Origin: Pseudomonas sp. NBRC 111124
GTDB taxonomy: Bacteria > Pseudomonadota > Gammaproteobacteria > Pseudomonadales > Pseudomonadaceae
DNA: 64,000 nucleotides
Direction: 5' to 3'
Assembly: GCF_001320245.1 (NCBI RefSeq)
Contig: NZ_BCBA01000036.1
Coordinates: 59,636-123,635, forward strand
The position numbers were made by a program, and so were the translations under genes. Below are positions 35,518 through 46,692 of the stretch, piece by piece (positions within the stretch are counted from its first letter, which is position 1; each line of letters starts with the position of its first letter). The notes under the pieces are model-generated. The model saw nothing but the letters and a program-made list of their open reading frames with translations. It was not told the origin of the DNA and ran no database searches.

Positions 35518-37320
35518 ATGCCCGAGACCCTGCTCAGCCCGCGCAACCTCGCCTTCGAACTCTACGAAGTCCTCGACGCCGAAGCCCTGACCCAGCGCCC
35601 GCGCTTTGCCGAACACAGCCGCGAAACCTTCGATGCGGCCCTGACCACCGCGCGCACCATCGCCGAAAAGTTCTTCGCCCCGCATAACCGCAAAGCCGAC
35701 GAAAACGAGCCGCGTTATGTAAACGGCCGCGCCGAACTGATCCCGGAGGTGAAGCCCGCTGTCGATGCATTCCTCGAAGCCGGCTTCCTCAACGCCAACC
35801 GCGACTTCGAAGTCGGCGGCATGCAGTTGCCCAGCCTGGTCTCGCAAGCCTGCTTCGCCCACTTCCAGGCGGCCAACGCCGGTACCACGGCCTACCCGTT
35901 CCTGACCATGGGCGCGGCCAACCTGATCGAGAGTTTCGGTACCGAGGAACAGAAGCGCCTGTACCTGCAACCCATGATCGATGGCCGCTACTTCGGCACC
36001 ATGGCGCTGACCGAACCCCACGCCGGCTCGTCGCTGGCCGATATCCGCACCCGCGCCGAACCTGCTGGCGATGGCACCTACCGGCTCAAGGGCAACAAGA
36101 TCTTCATCTCCGGTGGCGACCATGAGCTGTCGGAAAACATCGTGCACATGGTGCTGGCCAAGCTGCCGGACGCACCGCCGGGCGTTAAAGGTATTTCGCT
36201 GTTTATCGTGCCTAAATACCTGATCAACGACGACGGCAGCCGCGGGTCGCGCAACGACGTGCTGCTGGCCGGGCTGTTCCACAAGATGGGCTGGCGCGGC
36301 ACCACCTCCACTGCATTGAATTTCGGCGACAACGGCCAGTGCGTCGGCTACCTGGTCGGCCAGCCGCACCAGGGCCTGGCCTGCATGTTCCAGATGATGA
36401 ACGAGGCACGCATCGGCGTCGGCATGGGCGCGGTAATGCTCGGTTACGCCGGCTACCTCTACTCGCTGGAATACGCTCGCCAGCGGCCCCAAGGCCGGCT
36501 GCCGGACAGCAAGGACCCGCACAGCCCAGCCGTGCCGATCATCGAACACACCGACGTGAAGCGCATGCTGCTGGCGCAGAAGGCTTATGTGGAAGGCGCC
36601 TTTGACCTGGGCCTGTACGCTGCGCGCCTGTTCGACGATACCCACACCGCCAGCGACGAAAGCGCACGCAAACAGGCCCAGGAGCTGCTCGACCTGCTGA
36701 CCCCGATCGTCAAGTCCTGGCCCTCGACCTTCTGCCTAAAGGCCAACGAACTGGCGATCCAGATTCTCGGCGGCCACGGCTACACCCGTGAGTACCCGGT
36801 GGAGCAGTACTACCGCGACAACCGCCTGAACCCGATCCATGAAGGCACCGAGGGCATCCAGTCGCTCGACCTGCTGGGCCGCAAGCTGGCGCAGAACAAC
36901 GGTGCCGGTCTCAAGCAACTGATTCGCCTGATCGCCGCAACGGCCGAGCGCGCCAGCCATCATCCGGGCCTGGACAACCTGCGCCAACCGTTGGAGCAAC
37001 TGGTCAATCGCCTGCAAACGGTAACCCTGGCCCTGCTCGGCGACCTGGCACAGGGCAAGGTTGCCGGCGCCCTGGCCAACTCAGCCCTGTACCTCAAGGC
37101 CTTCGGCCACTGTGTAGTCGGCTGGCGCTGGCTGGAACAGGCCATCCACGCCGAACTCGGCCTGCTCAAGGGCAACCCCGCCGATCGCGACTTCTACCTC
37201 GGTAAACTGCAGGCCGCGCGTTATTTCCTGACCTGGGAAATTCCTGCCTGCCATAATGAGCTGGCATTGCTCGAGGCACGCGATGATACGTGCCTGGCCA
37301 TGCAAGACGGGTGGTTCTAG
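35518..37320 (+). CDS. Acyl-CoA dehydrogenase with extra C-terminal domain (DmdC-like)
   Basis: A 600-aa acyl-CoA dehydrogenase, longer than the usual 380-400 aa because of an extra C-terminal helical domain. FGTMALTEPHAGSSLADIRT is the FAD-binding signature and HEGTEGIQSLDLLGRKL carries the catalytic-base region. This long branch includes the enzymes called 3-methylmercaptopropionyl-CoA dehydrogenases, but the substrate here is not certain. AAGGA precedes the ATG. The TldD-like gene follows 31 bases later on the same strand, so an operon is likely. Confidence 0.87.
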   Translation: MPETLLSPRNLAFELYEVLDAEALTQRPRFAEHSRETFDAALTTARTIAEKFFAPHNRKADENEPRYVNGRAELIPEVKPAVDAFLEAGFLNANRDFEVGGMQLPSLVSQACFAHFQAANAGTTAYPFLTMGAANLIESFGTEEQKRLYLQPMIDGRYFGTMALTEPHAGSSLADIRTRAEPAGDGTYRLKGNKIFISGGDHELSENIVHMVLAKLPDAPPGVKGISLFIVPKYLINDDGSRGSRNDVLLAGLFHKMGWRGTTSTALNFGDNGQCVGYLVGQPHQGLACMFQMMNEARIGVGMGAVMLGYAGYLYSLEYARQRPQGRLPDSKDPHSPAVPIIEHTDVKRMLLAQKAYVEGAFDLGLYAARLFDDTHTASDESARKQAQELLDLLTPIVKSWPSTFCLKANELAIQILGGHGYTREYPVEQYYRDNRLNPIHEGTEGIQSLDLLGRKLAQNNGAGLKQLIRLIAATAERASHHPGLDNLRQPLEQLVNRLQTVTLALLGDLAQGKVAGALANSALYLKAFGHCVVGWRWLEQAIHAELGLLKGNPADRDFYLGKLQAARYFLTWEIPACHNELALLEARDDTCLAMQDGWF

Positions 37321-37351
37321 GGGGAGCCACCGTGAAAACGGAGGCTTCCAG

Positions 37352-38794
37352 ATGTTCGATTCCAGCGCCTTGCTGCGCCAGCGCTTCGCCGCGCTGCGCA
37401 GTACGGCCGAGCTGTTTTCCCTGCGCCATGTGAAACAGTCGCACCAGGCGCTTTCGGTTCGTCGCAATGTTGCAGAGCCACCGCACTTCAGCCAGGACGA
37501 GGGCGCCATGCTTACCGTACGGGTTAACGGCGTAGAGGCCTATGCGGCCACCGCCGACCTGTCGCAGGCTGGCCTGCAACGGGCGCTGGAGCAGGCCGAG
37601 GCGCTGGCTCGTCAGGTCGCCCGGCACAGCCTGCTTGACCTGCGTGAGCAGCCGGTGACCAGCGCCCGTCACGATCACATTTCGCCCAACTTTGACCAAC
37701 CTGTGCCAAGCCTGGCCGACTGCCTTGGCCTGCTCGCCGCCGAATCCGCCAGCGTGCCCAAGGACAGCCGCCTGGTGGACTGGCAGGCCAGCCTGGGCCT
37801 GAGCCTGGTCGAGCAGACCTACCTGAACTCGGCCGGCGCCGAACTGCGCCATGCCCAGCGCTTCCTGTTCCCCGGCCTGAGCGTCACCGCCAGCGACGGC
37901 CAGGACAGCCAGAGCCGCAGCCTGGGCCGCGACAACTTTGGCCAGCAAGGCGGCTTCGAGATCATCGAGCGCTGTGGCCTGGTCGGCGCCGCCCGCCTGG
38001 TCGCCGACCAGGCGCTGCAGCTGCTGTTGGCGCCGAACACCCCTAGCGGCCTGCGTGACCTGCTGCTGATGCCCGACCAGATGATGCTGCAGATCCACGA
38101 ATCCATCGGCCACCCGCTGGAGATGGACCGTATCCTCGGCGACGAGCGCAATTACGCCGGCACCAGCTTCGTCAAGGCCAGCGACTTCGGCCACCTGCAA
38201 TACGGCTCCAACCTGCTCAACGTGACCTTCGACCCGACCATCGGCGAAGAGCTGGCCAGCTACAGTTTCGATGACGACGGCACAGAGGCCAGCAAGCAGT
38301 TCCTGATCCGCGATGGCCTGCTGCTGCGCCCGCTTGGCGGCGCGCTGTCACAATTGCGCTCAGGCCTGGATGGCGTAGCCAACAGCCGCGCCTGCAGCTG
38401 GAACCGTGCGCCCATCGACCGCATGGCCAACCTCAATATCGAACCGGGCGACCAGCCTCTGGATCAGCTGATCCAGGGCATCGAGCACGGCATCCTGATG
38501 CGCACCAACCGCTCCTGGTCCATTGACGATGCGCGCAACAAGTTCCAGTTCGGCTGCGAATGGGGCCAGCTAATCCAGAACGGTGAGCTCAAGGGCATCG
38601 TCAAGAACCCCAATTACCGCGGCATCTCCGCGCAGTTCTGGCGCAACCTCGCGGCGGTCGGCGACCGCAGCACCTTCCAGGTCCTGGGCACGCCCAACTG
38701 CGGCAAGGGCGAACCCAACCAGGTGGTGCGGGTCGGGCACGCTTCGCCCGCCTGCGTGTTCCGCCAGATCGACGTATTCGGAGGAGACGCCTGA
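37352..38794 (+). CDS. TldD-like metalloprotease subunit
   Basis: A 480-aa member of the TldD/PmbA family. The active-site motif is visible as MLQIHESIGHPLEMDR (HExxxH plus the distal acidic residues), so this is the catalytic half. A C-terminal CGKGEPNQVVRVGHASP matches the conserved metal-ligand region. TldD/TldE heterodimers degrade unfolded peptides and mature peptide natural products and antitoxins. The start at 37352 (MFDSSALL) follows GGAGG. It precedes and overlaps the TldE-like gene. It is not the canonical tldD of the species, judged from context. Confidence 0.85.
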   Translation: MFDSSALLRQRFAALRSTAELFSLRHVKQSHQALSVRRNVAEPPHFSQDEGAMLTVRVNGVEAYAATADLSQAGLQRALEQAEALARQVARHSLLDLREQPVTSARHDHISPNFDQPVPSLADCLGLLAAESASVPKDSRLVDWQASLGLSLVEQTYLNSAGAELRHAQRFLFPGLSVTASDGQDSQSRSLGRDNFGQQGGFEIIERCGLVGAARLVADQALQLLLAPNTPSGLRDLLLMPDQMMLQIHESIGHPLEMDRILGDERNYAGTSFVKASDFGHLQYGSNLLNVTFDPTIGEELASYSFDDDGTEASKQFLIRDGLLLRPLGGALSQLRSGLDGVANSRACSWNRAPIDRMANLNIEPGDQPLDQLIQGIEHGILMRTNRSWSIDDARNKFQFGCEWGQLIQNGELKGIVKNPNYRGISAQFWRNLAAVGDRSTFQVLGTPNCGKGEPNQVVRVGHASPACVFRQIDVFGGDA

Positions 38795-40113
38795 TGAAAC
38801 ACGTTTTCGAAGCCCTGGTCGGGGATGTGCGCGCTGCACTGCAAGCGGGTGAGCAGTTCACCCTAGGCTACAGCGCTGAACAGTCGCAATTTGTGCGATT
38901 CAACCACGCCAAGGTGCGCCAGGCCGGCGAAGTGAGCCAGGCCAGTGCGCAACTGCGGTTGATCCATGATGGCCGCCAGGCAGAACAGCAGGTGACCCTG
39001 AGCGGCGACGCGCAAGTTGACCAGCAACGCTTGGTCGCAGCGCTGGAGCAGTTGCGCCAGACCCTGCCACTGCTGGCTGTCGACCCGTATCTGCGCCTGG
39101 ACGACAGCGCCTGGCACAGCCTGAACCAACAGCAACAAGCGCTGCCCGAGCTTGACCAGGTGTTGGCCTTGCTCGACCGTGAAGCCGGTGACCTGGACCT
39201 GGTCGGCATCTACGCTGCGGGCCCGATCTGCCGGGGCTTTGCCAGCTCGTTCGGGGCGTTCGGCTGGCACCAGGCCAACAGCTTCAATTTCGACTGGAGC
39301 CTGTTCCACAGCAATGGCCAGGCCGTCAAGGCCAACTATGCCGGCCAGCAGTGGAGCGCCGCCGACTTGACCGCCCGTCTGCGCCAGGCAAGGGAGCAGC
39401 TGAGCTTCCTCGGCCGCCCGGCTGTGACACTCAAACCTGGCAGCTACCGCGCCTACCTGGCGCCCGCCGCCATGGACGAAATCGCCGGCATGCTGTGCTG
39501 GGGTGGCTTCTCAGCCCAAGCCCTGGCCACCGGCAACAGCGCCCTGCAGCGCCTGTACAGCGGCGATGCGCAGCTGCATCCGATGGTGAGCTTCAGCGAA
39601 CAGGTCAGCGGTTCGCTGAGCCCGGCATTCTCCGACGAGGGCTCGCCGCGCCTGGATGTGACGTTGATCCAGCAGGGTAACGCGCTGCAGCGGCTGGTCA
39701 GTGCCCGCAGCGCAGCCGAGTTCAAATTGATGGCCAATGGCGCCGACAGCTACGAGTCACCGTGCGCGTTGAGCCTGGCGCCGGGTGGCTTGCCCAGCGC
39801 GCAGATTCTTGAGCGGCTCGGCACCGGGCTGTACATCAGCAACCTGTGGTACCTGAACTACTCCGACCTGCCAGCGGCGCGCATGACCGGGCTGACCCGT
39901 TTCGCCACGTTCTGGGTGGTGAACGGCGAGATCCAGGGGCCGGTGAGCACCATGCGCTTCGATGACAGCCTGTACAGTTTGCTTGGCAGCCAGCTGGAGG
40001 AGCTGACTCAAGAGCGCGAGATGATCCTGTCGACCAGCACCTATGGGCAGCGCAGTACCGGGTCGAGTCATCTGCCGGGGGCGCTGGTCAAAGGGCTGAC
40101 CCTGACATTGTAA
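38794..40113 (+). CDS. TldE/PmbA-like subunit
   Basis: A 439-aa TldD/PmbA-family protein without the HExxxH active site, as expected for the non-catalytic TldE-type partner. Its body aligns in layout with the TldD-like protein (LKPGSYRAYLAPAAMDEI and GNALQRLVSARSAAE in the central and late regions). The ATG shares a base with the upstream TGA (TGATG), so the two are made together and should form a heterodimer. The gene ends just before a REP pair that separates it from the efflux pump gene. Confidence 0.85.
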   Translation: MKHVFEALVGDVRAALQAGEQFTLGYSAEQSQFVRFNHAKVRQAGEVSQASAQLRLIHDGRQAEQQVTLSGDAQVDQQRLVAALEQLRQTLPLLAVDPYLRLDDSAWHSLNQQQQALPELDQVLALLDREAGDLDLVGIYAAGPICRGFASSFGAFGWHQANSFNFDWSLFHSNGQAVKANYAGQQWSAADLTARLRQAREQLSFLGRPAVTLKPGSYRAYLAPAAMDEIAGMLCWGGFSAQALATGNSALQRLYSGDAQLHPMVSFSEQVSGSLSPAFSDEGSPRLDVTLIQQGNALQRLVSARSAAEFKLMANGADSYESPCALSLAPGGLPSAQILERLGTGLYISNLWYLNYSDLPAARMTGLTRFATFWVVNGEIQGPVSTMRFDDSLYSLLGSQLEELTQEREMILSTSTYGQRSTGSSHLPGALVKGLTLTL

Positions 40114-40122
40114 TTGGCAGTA

Positions 40123-40201
40123 CCGGCCTCTTCGCGGCTAAAGCCGCTCCTACAGGGATCGCACTCCTCTGTGGGAGCGGCTTTAGCCGCGAAGAGGCCG
40201 G
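40123..40201. repeat. REP palindrome between the TldE-like and mdtD genes
   Basis: Arms 40123-40150 (CCGGCCTCTTCGCGGCTAAA...) and 40174-40201 are perfect 28-base complements around a short loop that itself holds TACAG/CTGTG. It is a typical P. putida REP pair. Confidence 0.9.
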
Positions 40202-40222
40202 AACAGGACAGAAGAGGACGTC

Positions 40223-41650
40223 ATGCCCGATCGAGCACCGCTGGACCCGACCACCGCCCGCTGGCTGCCCTGGGTGGTGGCCATCGCCTTCTTCATGCAG
40301 TCCCTGGACGGCACCATCCTCAACACCGCCCTGCCGGCCATGGCTCGTTCGCTGGCCGAAGACCCGCTGCGCATGCAGGGCGTGATCATCGCCTACATGC
40401 TCACCGTCGCCCTGCTGATTCCCGCCTCGGGCTGGATCGCCGACCGCTTCGGTACCAAGCGCATCTTCTTCGGCGCCATCCTGCTGTTCAGCTTCGGCTC
40501 GCTGCTGTGCGCCACGGCCAACAGCCTCGGTTTCCTCATCTTCGCCCGCATCGTGCAGGGCCTGGGCGGCGCGCTGATGCTGCCGGTCGGGCGCCTGGTG
40601 GTGCTGCGCGCCTATCCGCGTACGGAGCTTGTGAGGATCATGAGCTTCATCACCATCCCCGGCCTGCTCGGCCCGCTGCTGGGCCCGACCCTGGGCGGCT
40701 GGCTGGTGGAGATCCTCAGCTGGCACTGGATCTTCCTGCTCAACCTGCCCGTCGGTGCACTGGGCTGCTATGCAGTGTGGAAGTTCATCCCAGACCTGCG
40801 CGGGGCCGAGCGCACCCGCTTCGATGGTCCCGGCTTCATCCTGTTCGGCACAGCGATGGTACTGATCACCATCGCCATGGAAGGCCTGGGCGAGCTGCAC
40901 CTGCCGCACCTGCGGGTGATGTTGCTGCTGTTCGCCGGTATGGCTTGCCTGGCCGCGTACTGGCTGCGCGCCGGGCGCGACCCGGAGCCGCTGTTCTCAC
41001 CCAGCCTGTTCCGTGTGCGCACCTTCGCCATCGGCATCCTCGGCAATCTGTTCTCACGCCTGGGCAGCGGTGCCCTGCCGTTCCTGGTGCCGTTGTTGCT
41101 GCAGGTGGCGCTGGGCTATTCGCCGGCCCAGGCCGGCATGAGCATGATCCCGCTGGCCGCCTCGGCGATGCTGGCCAAGTCCGTTGCCCGGTCACTGATA
41201 GAGCGGCTGGGTTATCGCATCGTGCTGACCGGCAACACCTTGCTGCTGGGCATCCTGCTGGCCAGCCTGGGCCTGGTCGACGAGCAGACTCCGTATGCAC
41301 TGCTCTTGGTACAGCTGGCCCTGCTCGGTGCCGTCAACTCGATGCAGTTCACGGCCATGAACACAGTGACCCTGATCGACCTCGACGACGCCAGTGCCAG
41401 CAGTGGCAACAGCCTGCTGTCGGTGGTCGCGCAGTTGTCGCTAAGCCTCGGCGTGGCCTGCGCCGGTGCCCTGCTCGGCGGTTTCACTGCGGCGGGCAGC
41501 GCCGAGGGCGTGGAGACCACCCTGGGCGCGTTCCAGCTGACCTTTGTCACCATCGGCGTAATGGCCATGCTGGCGGCGGCCATCTTCCTGCAACTGTCGC
41601 CGACGGACGGAAGGCGTGCCCGTCGTCCGGAACAACACATGGAGTCGTAG
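40223..41650 (+). CDS. mdtD: DHA2-family multidrug efflux MFS transporter (MdtD-like)
   Basis: A 475-aa MFS transporter with about fourteen hydrophobic segments. The first helix region FFMQSLDGTILNTALPAMA and motif A-like GWIADRFGTKRIFFGAILL follow enteric MdtD closely. It probably expels toxic compounds by proton antiport; the substrate is unknown. It lies between two REP elements and is followed by dbpA after 64 bases. A promoter was not identified with confidence. Confidence 0.85.
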   Translation: MPDRAPLDPTTARWLPWVVAIAFFMQSLDGTILNTALPAMARSLAEDPLRMQGVIIAYMLTVALLIPASGWIADRFGTKRIFFGAILLFSFGSLLCATANSLGFLIFARIVQGLGGALMLPVGRLVVLRAYPRTELVRIMSFITIPGLLGPLLGPTLGGWLVEILSWHWIFLLNLPVGALGCYAVWKFIPDLRGAERTRFDGPGFILFGTAMVLITIAMEGLGELHLPHLRVMLLLFAGMACLAAYWLRAGRDPEPLFSPSLFRVRTFAIGILGNLFSRLGSGALPFLVPLLLQVALGYSPAQAGMSMIPLAASAMLAKSVARSLIERLGYRIVLTGNTLLLGILLASLGLVDEQTPYALLLVQLALLGAVNSMQFTAMNTVTLIDLDDASASSGNSLLSVVAQLSLSLGVACAGALLGGFTAAGSAEGVETTLGAFQLTFVTIGVMAMLAAAIFLQLSPTDGRRARRPEQHMES

Positions 41651-41714
41651 GGCGAATGGCCACGAGGCTGGTAGACTGTGCGACATTTTTCGCTTTGCAC
41701 CACAGGCCCGCCTC

Positions 41715-43100
<1,386 letters not shown>

Positions 43101-43110
43101 CCTATTTTGG

Positions 43111-43196
43111 GGCTGCTTTGCAGCCCTTCGCGACACAAGGCCGCTCGTACAGGAACATGCGATTCCCTGTAGGAGCGGCCTTGTGTCGCGAAAGGG
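43111..43196. repeat. Hairpin plus REP palindrome between dbpA and the YhiN-like gene
   Basis: GGCTGCTTTGCAGCC at 43111-43125 is a small perfect stem after dbpA and may be its terminator. The REP arms 43124-43153 and 43166-43196 pair with one mismatch (CGCTCGTAC versus GTAGGAGCG). 29 bases of the right arm (43168-43196) are identical to the REP at 27275-27303. Confidence 0.85.
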
Positions 43197-43232
43197 CCGC
43201 GCAGCGGCCCCGGCTATCTACGAGGTAACACC

Positions 43233-44414
43233 GTGCACTCCACCGACGTGATCATCCTCGGCGCCGGCGCCGCCGGCCTGATGTGCGCCCAGCTCAGCGC
43301 CCGCCGTGGCCGCCGGGTACTGCTGCTCGACCACGCCAACAAGCCCGGCAAGAAGATCCTCATGTCCGGCGGCGGGCGCTGCAATTTCACCAACCTGTAC
43401 ACCGAGCCAGCCAACTTCCTTTCGCAGAACGCACACTTCTGCAAGTCGGCCCTGGCCCGCTACACCCAGTGGGACTTCATCGAACTGGTGAGCAAGCACG
43501 GCGTGCCGTACCACGAGAAGAAGCTCGGCCAGCTGTTCTGCGACAACAAGGCCAGCGACATCCTCGACATGCTGCTGGCCGAATGCGACGCAGCCGGCGC
43601 CGAGATCCGCATGCACACCAGCATCGAACAGATCGAGAAGACCGAAACCGGCTATCTGCTGCAGACCAGTGGCGGCCAGTTCACCTGCCAATCGCTGGTG
43701 ATCGCCACCGGCGGCCTGTCGATCCCGACCCTCGGCGCCACCGGCTTCGGTTACCAGGTGGCCCGACAGTTCGGCCACACCCTGCTGCCGACCCGCGCCG
43801 GGTTGGTGCCGTTCACCATCACCGAGCCCCAACTCAAGGCACTGTGCACCGAGTTGTCGGGCACCTCGCTGGACTGCACCGCCAGCTGCAACGGCACCAG
43901 CTTCCGCGAGAACCTGCTGTTCACCCACCGTGGGCTCAGTGGCCCGGCGATTCTGCAGATCTCGTCGTTCTGGGAAGCTGGCGACACGGTGGAGATCAAC
44001 CTGCTGCCCGATCGCGATGCACTGACCTGGCTGCAGCAGGTGCAGGCCGAACGCGCCAACGCCGAACTGAAGACCGTGCTGGGCGAAGTGTTTACCCGCA
44101 AGCTGGCCAACCTGCTGGCCGAGCAGTGGTTCGAGTCGCGGCCGATGAAGCAGTACACCCCGGCGGAACTTGCGCAGATCGCCGAGAAACTGGCGAACTG
44201 GCAGGTGGTGCCGGCCGGTACCGAAGGCTACCGCACTGCTGAAGTGACCCTCGGTGGCGTGGACACCCGTGAAGTGTCGTCCAAGACCATGGAATCGCTG
44301 AAAAGCCCCGGCCTGTACTTCATCGGCGAAGTACTCGACGTCACCGGCCACCTGGGCGGTTTCAATTTCCAGTGGGCCTGGGCATCGGCCAACGCCGCTG
44401 CGCAGTTCGTGTAG
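43233..44414 (+). CDS. NAD(P)/FAD-dependent oxidoreductase (YhiN/HI0933 family)
   Basis: A 393-aa flavoprotein with the N-terminal FAD site VIILGAGAAGLMCAQLSARRG followed by KKILMSGGGRCNFTN, the signature of the HI0933/YhiN family. The C-terminal GLYFIGEVLDVTGHLGGFNF, with its downstream WAWASA, is equally diagnostic. The start is a GTG at 43233 with GAGGT upstream. The reaction is unsettled in the literature. It is cytosolic, and no obvious partner gene lies beside it. Confidence 0.88.
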   Translation: MHSTDVIILGAGAAGLMCAQLSARRGRRVLLLDHANKPGKKILMSGGGRCNFTNLYTEPANFLSQNAHFCKSALARYTQWDFIELVSKHGVPYHEKKLGQLFCDNKASDILDMLLAECDAAGAEIRMHTSIEQIEKTETGYLLQTSGGQFTCQSLVIATGGLSIPTLGATGFGYQVARQFGHTLLPTRAGLVPFTITEPQLKALCTELSGTSLDCTASCNGTSFRENLLFTHRGLSGPAILQISSFWEAGDTVEINLLPDRDALTWLQQVQAERANAELKTVLGEVFTRKLANLLAEQWFESRPMKQYTPAELAQIAEKLANWQVVPAGTEGYRTAEVTLGGVDTREVSSKTMESLKSPGLYFIGEVLDVTGHLGGFNFQWAWASANAAAQFV

Positions 44415-44497
44415 AGTAGAATCCATTCAGCAGCACGGAACGCTTCTTGCTGGCCGTGCTGCAATGCATTCATTCGATCACTGCCTAGCGGGCCATC

Positions 44498-46681
44498 ATG
44501 TCATCGAGTTCGTTCCGTCAGTCACTGCGTCGCCTGTGGGGCCAAGACAAGTTCAGTTATAGCATCCGGGTTACCATCGCCCTCACCGGCAGCCTGGCCC
44601 TGTGCTGGTACCAGAACGAGATGGCCCTGCTGATTCCGCTGTTCCTCGGCATCATCGCCAGCGCCCTGGCCGAGACCGATGACAGCTGGCAGGGCCGCCT
44701 CAGCGCCCTGGCCGTTACCCTCCCCTGTTTTGCCATCGCAGCACTGGCAGTCGAGCTGCTGTTCCCCTACCCATGGATCTTCGTCGGCGCCTTGGCGCTG
44801 GCCGCGTTCGGCCTGACCATGCTCGGTGCCCTTGGCGAGCGCTATGGCGCGATTGCTTCGGCAACGCTGATCACCTCGGTGTACACCATGATCGGCGTGG
44901 ACCAGCGTGGCGGGCAGGTCACCGACTTCTGGCACGAGCCGATGCTGCTGGTCGCGGGTGCAGCTTGGTACGGCCTGCTCTCGGTGCTGTGGCAGGCGCT
45001 GTTTTCCAACCAGCCGGTGCAGCAGAGCCTGGCCAGGCTGTTCTTCGAACTCGGCAGCTACCTCAAGCTCAAGGCCAGCCTGTTCGAGCCGATCCGCAAC
45101 CTCGATGTCGAGGCCCAGCGCCTGGAGCTGGCGCGGCAGAATGGCAAGGTGGTGGCGGCACTCAACGCGGCCAAGGAAATCATCCTGCACCGGGTCGGCA
45201 ACAGCCAGCCGAACTCCAAGGTCAGCCGCTACCTCAAGCTGTACTTCCTGGCCCAGGACATCCACGAACGCGTCAGCGCTTCGCACTACCCTTACAACGC
45301 CCTGAACGAGGCGTTCTTCCACAGCGATGTGATGTTCCGCTGCCAACGCCTGCTGCGCAAACAGGGTGCCTCCTGCCAGGAGCTGGCCCGCTCGATCCGC
45401 TTGCGCCAGCCTTTCGTGCTGGCTAGCGGTTTCGCCGAAGCACTGGAAGACCTCAACGCCTCGCTTGAACACCTGCGCATCCAGAGCAACCCGGCCTGGC
45501 GTGGCCTGCTGCGTTCATTGCGGGCCCTGGCCGCCAACCTGGCGACCCTCGACCGCCTGCTCAGCGCCGCCAGCAACCCCGACAGCCTGGCCGATGCCAG
45601 CGACAGCAGCCTGCTCGACCGCTCGCCACGCACCCTGAAAGACGTGTGGACGCGCCTGCGCACCCAGCTGACGCCGACCTCGCTGCTGTTCCGCCACGCC
45701 TTGCGCCTGCCGCTGGCGCTGTCGATCGGTTATGGCATGGTGCACCTGATCCACCCGACCCAGGGTTACTGGATCATCCTCACCACACTGTTCGTCTGCC
45801 AGCCCAACTATGGCGCCACCCGACGCAAGCTGGTGCAGCGGATCTTCGGCACCGCGATCGGCCTGACCGTCGGCTGGGCGCTGTTCGACCTGTTCCCCAA
45901 CCCGGTCATCCAGTCGCTGTTCGCGGTGGCTGCGGGGGTGGTGTTCTTCGTCAACCGCACCACCCGCTACACCCTGGCCACCGCAGCGATCACCCTGATG
46001 GTGCTGTTCTGCTTCAACCAGATCGGCGATGGCTACGGCCTGTTCCTGCCGCGCCTGTTCGATACTTTGGTCGGCAGCCTGATCGCCATCCTCGCGGTGT
46101 TCCTGTTCCTGCCCGACTGGCAGGGCCGGCGTCTGAACAAGGCATTGGCCAACACCCTGAGCTGTGCCAGCGAGTACCTGCGCCAGATCATGCAGCAATA
46201 CGCCCACGGCAAGCGCGACGACCTCGCCTACCGACTGGCCCGACGCAATGCCCACAACGCCGACGCGGCGCTGTCGACCACCCTGGCCAACATGCTCATG
46301 GAGCCGGGGCATTTCCGTAAGGAGGCCGATGTCGGCTTCCGCTTCCTGGTGCTGTCACACACCTTGCTCAGTTACCTGTCAGGGTTGGGCGCGCATCGCG
46401 ATACCGCCTTGCCGGCAGAGGTGCAGGAACAGCTGATCGATGGCGCCGGGAAGAGCCTGGCCAATAGCCTGGACGAGATTGCCAATGGCCTGGCGGCACG
46501 GCTGCCGGTGGCGATTCACAGTGATGCCGAAGAGGCACTGGCCGATGCCCTGGAGCAGATGCCGGAAGAGCTGGATGAGCACCAGCGTTTGGTACAGACG
46601 CAGTTGGCGTTGATCTGCCGTCAGCTGGGGCCGTTGCGCACCCTGGCGGCCCACCTCATCAAAGAGGCACCGGCAGCCTGA
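44498..46681 (+). CDS. FUSC-family inner-membrane protein (YccS/YhfK-like)
   Basis: A 727-aa membrane protein with two blocks of six or so hydrophobic helices separated by a long cytosolic helical region. The N-terminal RVTIALTGSLALCWYQNEMA and the second block (GYWIILTTLFVCQPNYGATR) are characteristic of the YccS/YhfK branch of the FUSC family, related to aromatic-acid exporters. The second block ends in FLFLPDWQGRR before a C-terminal helical domain. The transported compound is not known. A stem CAGCACGG/CCGTGCTG lies upstream at 44431-44461. Confidence 0.84.
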   Translation: MSSSSFRQSLRRLWGQDKFSYSIRVTIALTGSLALCWYQNEMALLIPLFLGIIASALAETDDSWQGRLSALAVTLPCFAIAALAVELLFPYPWIFVGALALAAFGLTMLGALGERYGAIASATLITSVYTMIGVDQRGGQVTDFWHEPMLLVAGAAWYGLLSVLWQALFSNQPVQQSLARLFFELGSYLKLKASLFEPIRNLDVEAQRLELARQNGKVVAALNAAKEIILHRVGNSQPNSKVSRYLKLYFLAQDIHERVSASHYPYNALNEAFFHSDVMFRCQRLLRKQGASCQELARSIRLRQPFVLASGFAEALEDLNASLEHLRIQSNPAWRGLLRSLRALAANLATLDRLLSAASNPDSLADASDSSLLDRSPRTLKDVWTRLRTQLTPTSLLFRHALRLPLALSIGYGMVHLIHPTQGYWIILTTLFVCQPNYGATRRKLVQRIFGTAIGLTVGWALFDLFPNPVIQSLFAVAAGVVFFVNRTTRYTLATAAITLMVLFCFNQIGDGYGLFLPRLFDTLVGSLIAILAVFLFLPDWQGRRLNKALANTLSCASEYLRQIMQQYAHGKRDDLAYRLARRNAHNADAALSTTLANMLMEPGHFRKEADVGFRFLVLSHTLLSYLSGLGAHRDTALPAEVQEQLIDGAGKSLANSLDEIANGLAARLPVAIHSDAEEALADALEQMPEELDEHQRLVQTQLALICRQLGPLRTLAAHLIKEAPAA

Positions 46682-46692
46682 ACCGCCTGAGG

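Noticed and set aside
40123..40201. CRISPR-like repeats
   Set aside because: REP palindromes were considered, but they lie as single pairs without regular spacers.
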